Part shown: positions 1-10,446 of the stretch, piece after piece
Numbering within the stretch: position 1 is the first letter of the stretch
How the letters are laid out: every line of letters begins with the position of its first letter
NCBI GenBank assembly: GCA_027886175.1
Contig: JAJNNQ010000018.1
Span: 16,287,001 to 16,351,000 of the forward strand
Direction: 5' to 3'
DNA from: Phylloscopus collybita
Taxonomy: Eukaryota; Chordata; Aves; Passeriformes; Phylloscopidae
Length of the DNA: 64,000 bases
The notes under the pieces: model-generated
Database searches by the model: none
Seen by the model: the letters and a program-made list of their open reading frames with translations, nothing else
What the model was told of the DNA's origin: nothing
Position numbers and translations under genes: made by a program

Positions 1-1172
1 GTCTCTGGTTCTGCTCATGTGCTTCTGTCTGAATGTGTGCTATTTACATGGGTCTTTTAAACTTACTTCTTTCTTCAGTCTCCCATATTAATATCAGGTC
101 ACTTCCAGAATACTTTTGTAGACATTTTAAAACAATCAGCCTATCCCATTAAATAACACTGAATGTCACATGTCACCTCTAAATACTAAGGCAAACTGGT
201 AAGAATTTAGGTAATGTAGTAGCAGTTAAGATCCATTTCAGGATGTTACCCATATGTTGCATGTCTGGTTCAATTTTAAAATGAAATGCAATGATAAATT
301 TGTGCCCATAGCACAGTGTTTAAAATAGACCCAGGAGCTCTGTACACCTACCGCCCTTTGTGTCTCCAAAAATGTCATGTCTACTGGTATTTGAACAACT
401 GTTTTAACCAGGAAAGTTGTTATTAAACTGCATTGTAAATTGTCTGGAATCACTTAACAGAACATGCCATTTCAGCACTGAAATAAATGATTGATGTTTC
501 TATCAAATACTGTATCATTGATACAAGTTTCCTGTCTCTCGGGTGTTTTTTCAGACATAGCAGCAAACACATTTTAAGTGTCAAGTTAGGTTAGGTTAGA
601 CAAACATCACATCTCTTCTTGCTCAGTGGGAAGCTGCCTTTTCTGTAGGGTATAAAGCCAGCCCTGCTGTCCTCTGAGGTTTCCCTAACTGTGGGTATTG
701 CTGGACAAATTCTGGAGAGGGTCCAGACCCTCAAGAAAGCTCTGCATTAGAGCTACTTGCCACAGTAAACCTGGAAATGGTATGGAAAAGAGCAACATTA
801 TACCAGAGAATTACAACTTAGGGAAAAACCTGGACTTGGCAACAAATGATAGAATATACCTAAAATTATACATACGTATATATACTCGGGAGGAAAAAGA
901 AACAGCAAATCTGAAAGGCAATTGTTTTTCTCATTGGAAAAATACTTCTATTGCAAGAGTCTCTGTTCCTCTTTATGCTAATCTGCTTCTGCTGTCACTT
1001 AAAATGATGTCATGAAGAAAACCTTTTTTCATCAGTTTTATTATCAGCTTTTTTATGGTCAGCGGAAGGCAAGGACACTCCAAGAAACAAACTGTTGAGA
1101 GAAGCCTTTCAAAGCACCTAAGGAAATGACTTAATTGCCTTTTTTTCTCTCCTTTAATTTTTCTCTTTCCAG
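1..1172 (+). other. ITPK1: Last intron of ITPK1 (3' part)
   Basis: No coding exon is recognisable here. The stretch ends in a pyrimidine-rich tract (about 1141-1170) and an AG at 1171-1172, a good splice acceptor for the ITPK1 terminal exon. It is AT-rich, with a short run of TTAGG-like repeats at about 585-600. The open frames seen in it have no recognisable product. Confidence 0.8.
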
Positions 1173-1495
1173 GTTATGAGGGTGTTTCCGAATTTTTCAC
1201 CGATCTGCTGAACCACATAGCTGCTGTCCTGCAGGGTCAGGTACCTGAGGTGACCCAGCTAAACCGCAGCAAGCTCCTGGCAGAGCAGAGCGGGGGGATG
1301 ATGGACGAGCGGATATGCTGTGCTAGCACGGGCTGTCTCAGCGTCATGGGAAAAGACTCCTCCTGGATTGTGGAGAGCGAGACCAACAGCTCAGTAAAGC
1401 TGCAACACCAGAGACTAGGCTGCAACTCGGCAGTGTCCCCCAGCTTCCAGCAGCACTGCGTCGCTACATTGGCAACAAAAGCTTCTTCTCAATAA
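1173..1495 (+). CDS. ITPK1: ITPK1 terminal coding exon (inositol-tetrakisphosphate 1-kinase, C-terminal part)
   Basis: The exon starts right after a CAG acceptor. Its first two bases complete a Gly codon, and it then reads YEGVSEFFTDLLNHIAAVLQ, the end of the conserved kinase fold of ITPK1. A variable linker follows, with SKLLAEQSGG near its start, and then the conserved tail ending QQHCVATLATKASSQ and TAA at 1493-1495. ITPK1 is a cytosolic ATP-grasp kinase. It phosphorylates inositol 1,3,4-trisphosphate at the 5 or 6 position and inositol 3,4,5,6-tetrakisphosphate at the 1 position, feeding synthesis of higher inositol phosphates. The ATP-binding and catalytic residues lie in earlier exons outside the window. 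Both ends of the tail match the human protein as I know it; the middle is less conserved. A downstream ATG at 1250 is internal, not a start. The gene converges on CHGA. Confidence 0.96.
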
Positions 1496-4400
1496 CTTGC
1501 CAATGCCATGGACTGAGAAAAAGCCCCAGGGATACAAATTGTGGTCCCAGAACCAGATCAGGCTTTAACAATACAATTGATTAAAAAGTGGGAAAAAACC
1601 CCGATGTAAAACACAACACAAAAAAGCAAAATGAAAAAACTTTCCATTTGATTTAACCTAATTTGCTGATGAAACGGACTGAAAGGGGAAGAGCGAGAAA
1701 GTGATCCAAATCCATTTCATCAGATTCCAGTTGCAAATCTGTAGTGAGTTTACACACACACGTGTTTTAACACTAGTCCTTTCATTGTGGGAGGGTTGCT
1801 CTTTCATTTCTATTGTTCTTTGTAATCACTGGTGACCAGCATTTTAAAATCAGACCTCATGGTGTCAAGAAAATAATAGTGTTGAATTGCAGTGTCTGAA
1901 TGTAACAGTGCTAGAGATTTTTGCCTAAAAATCTCCCCGTTCCTCTTTTTTTGCAGGCAGGCCATTGCATAAGAAAGCTAAGACAACTTCAGTATCACTA
2001 AACCAAATCTCTTGAAACGTTGACCAGTCATGATGTTGGCAGGTAGCTTGCTGTGAAGCTGCTGCACTTTGTAGGACAGAGCAGCCTGCTTATTCAGGGC
2101 ACAGAACCAAGGTGACCACCCCTGTTCCAGCTTTGCAGTTCTCCCCCCAGGCCTCATTGCTTCACTCAAATCGGCTTCCAACCACGTTTGCCAACAGCAA
2201 CACATTTCACCCAGAGAGGGTGCCAGTATTTAGGTTGAGTCACTTAGAAAATTAAATAACATGCTTTCAGTTGTCTGCTTGTGCTGAAATCCTAGAAGAG
2301 TTAATGGAAGCAGCTCATATCTTAGCAGGGAGTTTAATTCTCCCTCCATTGCACTTGTGAGGACTCTGGGAAAAGGCTGGCAGAGCTGTGCATTTTCCTT
2401 GGAGCAGCACACCTGATCGGTGTATCCTGAGGGGTAACACAGTCGCTGCCTTCCACAGATCCATGCTGTTGTGTGTTTTTTTCTGTAAAATATAAACAAA
2501 ATTTTGTACCTTCATATAGGATAGAAGTACAGGACAGCTCTAGCTTGGAGACCCCATTACTTTGTTGCAAGCTGCCAGGTGAGGCCATATGGTCATTTAC
2601 TACAGTGCTTTATACTATTTGTAAACTATAGCACAGCCAATTTGTATCTCTTGAGATATCTTCTAGTATGGCAGTGTCTTCTGCTGCTGAGAATTCCTGC
2701 AACTTTTGCCAGTTCTGAACACTATATTGGAAATATCCAAGTGCTAAGAACAGAAACACTATTTTGGTAGAAGAAGTGGCCTTCTCTTCCCCTTATTAGC
2801 CCTAAAATACATTTAAAAAGGGTGGTGTTAAGAAACTTTCCTTAGTTAAGCTCCTAGCTTGCAAATACAGGAATTTCTGTCTTTTCTATAGCACATGTTA
2901 ATAAAGCATCTGTCACTGCAGCATTTAATACCAGTTTGGTTAGTATCATGTGTTAGATGGCTATGCAAAAGGAAAGGGTCTAGAACTTAAAGCCCAGGTA
3001 GATCATGAGAGAGGAGTAAACTGTGTAAAAGATGTCATCACCCTACCTGATGGTACCAGTCCTAGAGGGGAAAAAGGTTTGAAGAGTGTTACGTAGCAGT
3101 TCTTTTATGTAAACAATTCTTTTTCTGTAGGCATTGGTTTTCTTCTGTAGAGATTGCTCTTCTTCCAAAAAGCCATTCTTGGGAATTTCTGTAGCCAGGA
3201 TTGAATTTTTCAGGATGATTTACACAACAGAAGATGATTCCACCTCTAGAGAGATTACTAACTTTAAAATATTTCTGTAGGGACAGGAAGAACCTTGTGA
3301 GTGTGGTATCAGTCAGATCCCAGGGTGTACATAAGCACAGCCAACTTCCTCAAGTGTTGCAGCTCAGTTCAGAGCTGGGCTTCACAAGCCTTGTATGCTT
3401 TGAGGCTGCTGGATCCCTTGTTGTCTGCAGCTCGCAGGTCTCGGATGGCTGTGGTGTGAGTGAGTCAGATGTACATAGGGAAGGGTTTATACAAGTATTC
3501 GTGATAGACCGAACCTTTCGTAGAGTCATGACTTTAGTCAGAAAATTGACATCTATAGTTTGGGGTTTTGTTTTCATTTGTTTAAAATAAAAAGTGTTTT
3601 TATGTTACGTGTGTAACAAAAGATGCCCTCAGGAAGGAACTTGACAGTGCATATTTTTGTATGGTACTTTCTTGTAACCAGCTGGTGGAGTGTTTGTAGA
3701 CTTGCCTATTGCTCCCTTTATTACAATGGCTTGAGCTTTTTTTTGGTTTGTTTGGGTTTTGTTTCTTTACTGGGTGGTGGGGATGAAGCAATGATGTTAG
3801 GACTGGGTTACTAACTCAAGACTTTTCAAACTAAGTATGTTTACATGAATCTGAGTGTTGGATCCAATGGAAATGTCTGTATGCTGTTTCCTAGTTAGAA
3901 CATCAAATAATTTTATTTTCCTGGCTGCCTTCTGAATTTTGGTTGGCCTATTTTGCACTGCTTTTTTTCTCCAAAATAAACTACTGAAATATAATTGTGC
4001 ATTTTAAACTTGTTTACAAATGATTGTTAGAAGTTTATTTTGTAATTCTCTGAATGCTTGCAGAAATACTATATTTAAATATTACTCCAGACCTTGGCAG
4101 TAACTAGAAAACAAGTTTAGGTCATTGGTGTGATCAGTGACATTTTTTCCCAGAGTCTGTAATTTATTTTTTATTTATCGAATGTATCAGTATCACTTTA
4201 ATTTACCAGGTGCAGTTATGCAGGTACCTGTTGTGATGTGGCATTACAATAGAGTTTTGACATAAATTGCCATGCATTTGCTGTACTACTATATCTCCTT
4301 GCAGAAATTAAGGTAATGGCTCGTGTACTAGAATGTTGCTAAATCACAGGGGCAAATTGGGAGACCAATTTGTAAAAGCCAAAACTGTAAATTACTGAGT

Positions 4401-7060
4401 ATCCAGACATACAATTACATTCTTGAAAAACAATTGAGCATGAGTATGTTGTTAAGCTTGTGCTAAAGTGCTTTTCTGAATTGCTGCCTCATTTGGTAAG
4501 TTCAGGATAGTTTTGATTTAAGATAAGCTTCACAGTAAGTTAGTTAATATTCTGTAGTCTTCTCTTTCTTTGTAAAAGTAGAGGAGTGTAGTAACATTAG
4601 ACCATACCAGAATGCCCTTGCTCTTAAAATTGCAGACAATCTGAGGAGATTTTCCATAATGTCTGTTTGAATTCTTTTTATTGTGGGTTAGAAAAAGGTT
4701 CTTTTGTGTTTTCAGAGGCATAGCTGTTACTGTGCTGATGAGAGCAATTGTAGTAAAATTACATGGTCACCAGTTAGCTTTTTAGGGATTTATTACTGTT
4801 CTGCTTCAGTGTTTGAAATCCACCAGAATACTATTAGCTTGACTGGAATTTCTCCAGGTTTTGTGTCAGCATGGTGGAGATGAGACTCTGGTTTCCACTG
4901 TAATTACATAATCGGGTGAAGATCTTTCCCTGTTGAAGAGAACTTGAGTGGTATTACTGCTGCCTGGGATGTAAAGTCACCCTCTTCCCCCTCTAGCTGA
5001 CTTGGCCGCATTGTGCCTGACTTTGTAGCCTGTGCCAGAACATCCTGATCATTATGTGAAAGGCAACTGCAGAAATGCAACCAAACCATCAGCATCAGTG
5101 CTAGCACTTCTGGTTTGTGTAATGCAGAACCAGTGGGCCAGTGATGTTTTTTGCCTTTGGTTGAAGTGTCTGGCTGTGCAACCTTTGTGCTGAGGAGCTG
5201 ATCAGCTGGGCTGCTTGGTAGGTTGGAGAGGTTAATTATTACTATTCAGACTGTTGTAATGTTAAAGCTGTTTAAAGATCTCCATTGTCCATGTGGGAAT
5301 GTTTCTGCAGAGGAGGTCTGCAGCACATTGCACAGACAGAAATCTACCAGTTTAATTTGTTCTCATTGTAGATGATTACAAGCTAAGAACCCAACCCAGA
5401 GGTGTCAGGAGGTAATGAGGATTGCCCAAGATAAAGCCTCAAGTTTTCTAGATTAAGTGTGGGCAGTATCCAGCCAGGGAACAACCAGGTGGAGTAGTGG
5501 TTAGATAATAGAGGCAGAACACATTCCAAAGGCAACAAAATAAATGGGGCCAGAGGTGTTTGAATTGCCTGGCAAAAAAAAGAGCAAAACAGGAAAAATG
5601 TTCCTGTTGTTTTCATCCAATTAAAAAAATCAGACTTCTCAGTTCTTAGACTAAGAGTGATTTCCTCAAGTCTTTGCATGGCAGCAGTGACAAGTTAGTC
5701 AGACTTTTCCACACTAGCTTGTAGCCTTGCCTTCCACAGCTGTGCAGAAAATCTTGGATTTTGGTTTTTTTAACAAACAGAGTCTGAGTTTGTAGCAGTC
5801 TCCCCATGTACACATTTGCAGGAGTTCACTTGCATTACCCTGCTAATTTTTTCCCTTCTTTTTTAGTAAGAGATGTATTGATTTCTATATTCACTATACA
5901 ATTACTTTATGGTGTGTGTTTTGTAATTAGGAATATGTGAAAATGCTTTGTGTAGATTAAAATATTTCCTTTAATATAATCTCCTCTCGCTTTCATAGAA
6001 AAATGGACATGCCATTGCAGATCACATTGCTGATTTTATTTGTAATATTGCTTTAATATCCATTTCAGAGGAATGTAACCTACAGAAAAGTACTTTCCAC
6101 ATTTTTACTACCTTTCCTTTCACTGTTCACCCTATGTGGATCCAGGCCATCAGCACTTGAGCTTTTGACTGGATGGGTTTCACGTCCTCCATGGATTCTG
6201 TCACATTTATATGGCCACAAAAGTTACTGGAGATAGTTGAAGTTTGGGAGGATCCAGGCGTACATGGAGATGTTGTAGCAATTCCTCAGCAACACAAGCA
6301 CAGTAGCATTTGTAGCAAGCGAAGGGAATTGGTTTTTGCTCTGTGTGTGCAGGTGACTCTTGGGGTCTGGTCCACCCTGCTCTTGGGGCAGCTTTCTTGT
6401 GGAAATAAAAAAATCCATTGAGAGAAAAGCTTCCTTTGTCTGTGATGCAGAAGGAGGGCAAGGAGGGTAGGGCTTAGGAGTAAAGTCCTGGCCAGTGGAC
6501 ATCATGATACCAGTTGCCCAGAATTTCACTCTGTGGTTTTTAATAGCAATCTGGGGTGATGTTTTCTTCCTCTCCATCATTCTTACCCTGAATCCACTGG
6601 GGCTGATGATAGCAGATGCCTGTGGCCCACACAAACTCATTAGCAGGTAACCTTACCCAGCATGTCATGAGTTTGCAAAGGGCTCCTGATGTGTTGGGAG
6701 GATGTTGTTGTTGATGGCCAGGAAATCTCTTGAAACTCCAGAAATAGCTGAAACAGGAAATGGAGTTCATGAAAATCAGGTCTTCCTCTTCCAGCATTTT
6801 TAAAGAAACCCACATTTTATTTCCTCCTTCGTTCTTTACACAGTAGTTTTAGATATAAATTATTTTAACTTCTTTTTTGTGTGAAAAGTCATATATACAT
6901 ATATAAAGTTATTAAAAGGTTGAGAATATGTTGAGTATAAAATAGTGACTTCTTTGTTTCAGATGTTAGCAGCCCCTAAAAATGAGTTGTTTATCCTCTT
7001 GTAAAGTCAGTGCTGTAAAAAAATATTAAAAAATAAAAGATGTGTTAGATGTATCTTTTA
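1496..7060 (+). other. ITPK1: Probable ITPK1 3' UTR and downstream region with several poly(A) signals
   Basis: After the ITPK1 stop there is a long AT-rich stretch with no recognisable coding exon on either strand. Sense-strand AATAAA hexamers lie at 2900-2905, 3586-3591, 3975-3980, 6404-6409 and 7032-7037. Those at 3586 and 7032 are followed by GT/T-rich sequence that could be downstream elements. ATTTA-containing AU-rich runs occur around 4150-4180. How far the UTR really extends cannot be decided without transcript data. Confidence 0.5.
3586..3591 (+). promoter_or_regulatory. ITPK1: Candidate poly(A) signal AATAAA for ITPK1
   Basis: AATAAA is followed within about 10-30 bases by GTGTTTTTATG and GTGTGT-like sequence, the usual hexamer plus GU-rich arrangement. 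It would give a 3' UTR of about 2.1 kb. Other hexamers nearby make alternative ends possible. Confidence 0.4.
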
Positions 7061-8065
7061 TTATTTATTTCTGATTCAGTATTTGATACAGCTTGTGTAT
7101 ACCCTTGTGACAACCACATACTAAAAACACTGTCGTTCTTAAAATGGAGTAACAACAATTCCTTGGGATCCCAACAGTTGTGAGAGAGTTGGCCCTCTGG
7201 GTGTGAATAGTGTTGGACATTGTCCTTCAGTCTCCAGCATGGCTTCCCACCCAAGCATGGCTGAATCTCGGGGACCATTGTGTGCGTGTGCTCAGTTTAG
7301 CAAGTTCATTGGTATCTGTGTTCAAATCCAGCTGTACAGTGTTAACAGGTGTGTCTTGTGATTCGCTTCAGCCTGGTTCACTATGACTTCTGAAACATAA
7401 TTCCCATTTTGTACTTAAATTTGTATAGAATTATATAAACCCTTAAAAGATCATGGCTTTCTGTAAAACCCAAAATACTTGCTATTTGGCGTCTTCAATT
7501 GCATGACTGATCGGATCAGACAATGGAGATGGTGCTTTCATCTAACAGCATTCATTTCAATGGTAATATATTAATTTTGTTTTTGTTTGCCAAGCACCTG
7601 TTTTGGACAATGTTTTGGTTTCAACAGTAAAGCAATATGCAGTAGGTATTGTGGCATTATCTCTGTAATTGTTTTGAAGAGAGGACTGTCCCTTTCCAAC
7701 ACATAATGAAAATAAATGCCTTATAACAAGTTCTAGTTTGCTTCCTCTTTCTGAGTGGATAGGGCAGCAAGGTGAGCAGCTCATTGGGGGAGGCCTGTTT
7801 CCGTGGGTATTCATTGCTCATTTCCTTTCCAAGTGTAGTTTGCAGCCCCACACTCAGGCCCTGAACACCAGCTTTCCATGTGAAGAAAGTCCTTGGGTCC
7901 CAAATATTTGTGATTAATTGAATATCCAATTAAAGGCAATATTTATAGTAGCTCCATCAAGTAACATTATTTTTCCTCTTGTTTTTGTGTCAGGTATGGA
8001 CTAGTTCTGTCTGCTGCTGCCATCCTTTGTAAAAAAACTTGTCTAACTCCTTTGGATGTGGCTGC

Positions 8066-8245
8066 ATTTTTGTGGGGGTTGTTTGATTTCTTGGGTTTGG
8101 GGTTTTTTGGGGGTTTTTTTTTGGTGGGGTTTTTTTTGGTGGGTTTTTGTTTGTTTGTTTGTTGTTTTTGCTGTTTTGTTGTTTTTTGTTTGTTTTTTTT
8201 TTTTGTTTAGTGGGGATTTTTTGTGTTTTGGTAGAGGTGTGGTGG
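8066..8245 (+). repeat. G/T-rich low-complexity tract
   Basis: The + strand is nearly pure T and G, with runs of three to five G separated by runs of T, then GTTT repeats and long T runs. At least four G-runs lie close together around 8092-8145, so G-quadruplex formation is possible on the + strand. The open frames across it are low-complexity artefacts. Confidence 0.85.
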
Positions 8246-8353
8246 GGCTCTGAGGGTTTCTGTGAATTTATTGTCACATGTAGGAGTTTGCAAGGAGTTG
8301 TATGTGTGCTGCTACTGGCAGAGACTGTCACAAAAAAAAAAAGGGAGAAACTA

Positions 8354-8524
8354 AATCATGGAATATGTTGAGTTGGAGGGGATTCATTAGGATCATCAAG
8401 TCCAACCCCTGGCCCTGCACAGGACACCCCAAGAATCACACCATGTGCCTGAGAGCATTGTCCAAATGCTTCTTGAACTCTGTCAGGCTTGGTGCTGACC
8501 ACTTCCCTGGGGAAGCTGTTCCAG
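8354..8524 (-). mobile_element. CR1 LINE 3'-end fragment
   Basis: The + strand begins AATCATGGAATATGTTGAG, the reverse complement of a CR1 tail with its ATTCTATG-like terminal repeats. It continues through a segment typical of avian CR1 3' ends (GATCATCAAGTCCAACCCCT, then a stretch on resolving into CTGGGGAAGCTGTTCCAG-like sequence). The copy is 5'-truncated and non-coding. It lies on the - strand, as do the other two CR1 copies in the window. Confidence 0.8.
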
Positions 8525-8719
8525 CTATAAATACAATATATTTACAATATACAATTTTCAGATTAAAAATACAGTGTTCAAATTAAAATTTAGGTGAAGA
8601 TCAATGTGTAAAATGTGATTTCTCCAGATGGAGTAACTCCCAAATTGGCATTTTAGTACTGTTTCTGTGCAACACCTTTGATTTCACTTTGGTTCCTCCT
8701 TGTTTCCCTGAGGTTAAAG

Positions 8720-9060
8720 AGAGTATGATCTCCTCAGGGTAGAGTTGAAAGACTCACAACTCTCTCCAGTGCACTCTCCCCAGCCAGGCTCTTGCCCAGC
8801 GCCTTGTCCTGGATTGTGCCCTCTGCCAGGGCAGTTTTTGGGCCGTGCCTTGGCCTCAACGCCTCCTCTTGCCATTGAGTGGCTGCCCAGGGCTGGGGGC
8901 CAGGGCAGTGCCCACTCAGCAGCTCCTGGCCCTGCCTGGGGAAGCTCATCCCATGGGTGAGGTGCAGCTCTGGGCACCACGCACCTCCTGCGCCAGGGAA
9001 CCCCGCACACCCTCCCCCTGTGTAATGCACTCCACAGGCCAACAGCACTGAGGGTTTTGC
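8720..9060. other. GC-rich unassigned block
   Basis: A GC-rich stretch of about 340 bases, rich in CCTGCC, CCAGGGC and CTCC words, stands out from AT-rich surroundings and ends near an AATAAAG at 9063. Open frames on both strands across it have no recognisable product. It could be an old LTR or other repeat, or a local GC-rich island; I cannot assign it. Confidence 0.35.
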
Positions 9061-9880
9061 GGAATAAAGAAGTAGGTCAAGTTTAAAGCCTGGTAGCCAT
9101 TCCCTGAGCATCTCAGCTGTTCCGTGGGCTGCAGGTGATGGGAGAGAACTGAGCTTCAGACTGGGGAGTCTGGAATACAGCCCTGGTAGTGGGTTGATCT
9201 TTCCCTCTCCTCTTGCCAGTGCACATAGAACATCTAAAATATGATCAGTGCTCAGAGATTTTGAGCTTCCCTAACCCAGGCACCCCTTGGTTCTCCAGCT
9301 GCCCTGTGGGCTGAAGCCCAAAGGATGGAAAGGTTCTGCCTGTAAGCACAGTGCCAGCTGGCCACCATGGCTCCTGTGAGCCAGTGCACAGGAGGGCCAT
9401 CTCCTCGGGATGGCCCTTCACCTCTGGGGAGCACAGACCGGTACTGGCCTATTTGTTTCATCTCCTGACTGGCCTATTTGTTACTTCTTTCTAATCTACT
9501 ACTCTGTTGTCTACATAGCTTGACTTGGTTGAGTATTGCCCCAGTGTTTAAGCTTTTAACTGTGTTCCCTCAGTGCTCATCCGTGAGCCTCAGATGTGAC
9601 CCAATTCTCACTGAAGCACCCAGGACACCCAGTGCTGGGGCTGAGCAGTGTGGCACCAGCTGCCCCTGGGTGGGCAGGGAGAGCCCCACAGTGCCTGGGA
9701 CCACAGGGAAGTGTCCTCGATTGCAGGCCCCAGAGAGCAGCGGCGCTGGAGCCCGGGTAAGGAGGGAAGCACCATCACGGTGTGTCTGTGGTGAGGGGAG
9801 CCCTCCATTGCCCCTCCTTGCGGGACCGTACAGGCCCTGCAGCCGGCTGACAACCAACACCGAAGCTGCCAAAACAAAGG

Positions 9881-10362
9881 AAGGAACCCACTGCAGTTTT
9901 ATTTTTCCTTAGATAAATTTTTTATATAGAATATATTACAGTCAGAGTTCTCAGCTTTTAATCAAAAGATAACAAGTTATTGCAGTTTTTTACCCAGTGA
10001 AACTACCGGTGAAAGAACTTTCTAGAAAGCTGTCCTGTCTTTTAGAAAAAAAAAAAAAAAAGAAAAAAAGAGGGAGAAAACCCCACCCAGACAGAAAATA
10101 CACGTGTAGGTTGCACTTTGCACCCACGGACGCCCTGCCGGGCGTGTGGGCATCCGTGTGGAGAGAGGAACATGAGGTGAGGCAGCGGCGATGGGCACAA
10201 CACTATGGCGAGGGAGGCAGGCCTGGGCGCTAGCGAGGTCGGTTCCTAGGCACGGTGCTTCTGCTCGGATTAATTGCTCTTAGATCAGGAAATGAACAGG
10301 CGGTGGGAGGGAGGAGGGTGGCGGCGCTGCTGTCGCCGGCACGGGGAGGGAGCGCGGGGCCC
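9881..10362 (-). other. CHGA: CHGA 3' UTR
   Basis: The stretch lies downstream of the CHGA stop on the - strand and ends at a poly(A) signal near 9898. Its length of about 480 bases is similar to mammalian CHGA 3' UTRs. It includes an A16 run on the + strand (10046-10061), that is, a U-rich tract in the transcript, and a CpG-rich part (about 10110-10362). Confidence 0.7.
9898..9903 (-). promoter_or_regulatory. CHGA: Poly(A) signal of CHGA (AATAAA on the - strand)
   Basis: TTTATT on the + strand reads AATAAA in the CHGA sense direction, about 460 bases past the stop codon. It is the best-placed canonical hexamer after the gene. Confidence 0.65.
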
Positions 10363-10446
10363 TCAGCCTCGCCTCAGCTCGTGCAGCTTGTGGGCAACGC
10401 GCTCCAGCTCCGCCTCGATGGCAGCCAGGCTCTCCAGCTCCTGGTC
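10363..10446 (-). CDS. CHGA: CHGA exon 8 (C-terminal, stop)
   Basis: The exon follows the acceptor TTGCAG and starts in phase 0 with DQELESLAAIEAELERVAHK, then LHELRRG and TGA (10363-10365). It is nearly the same as the conserved C-terminus of mammalian chromogranin A, the source of serpinin-type peptides, and is probably an amphipathic helix. RR at 463-464 is a basic processing site. Confidence 0.96.
   Translation of the reverse strand, partial: DQELESLAAIEAELERVAHKLHELRRG

Larger units (their letters stand above)
7061..9880. other. Gap between the convergent ITPK1 and CHGA genes
   Basis: No gene is recognised. The stretch contains the G/T-rich tract (about 8066-8245), a CR1 fragment (8354-8524) and a GC-rich unassigned block (about 8720-9060). 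A 15-bp direct repeat (ACTGGCCTATTTGTT at 9443-9457 and 9468-9482) is also present. Confidence 0.6.

Noticed and set aside
585..600. Short TTAGG-type run resembling telomere repeat
   Set aside because: Three units of GGTTA, not TTAGGG, and too short.
8056..8253. Hydrophobic Trp/Phe/Val-rich open frame that might look like a membrane protein
   Set aside because: Translation of the G/T low-complexity tract.
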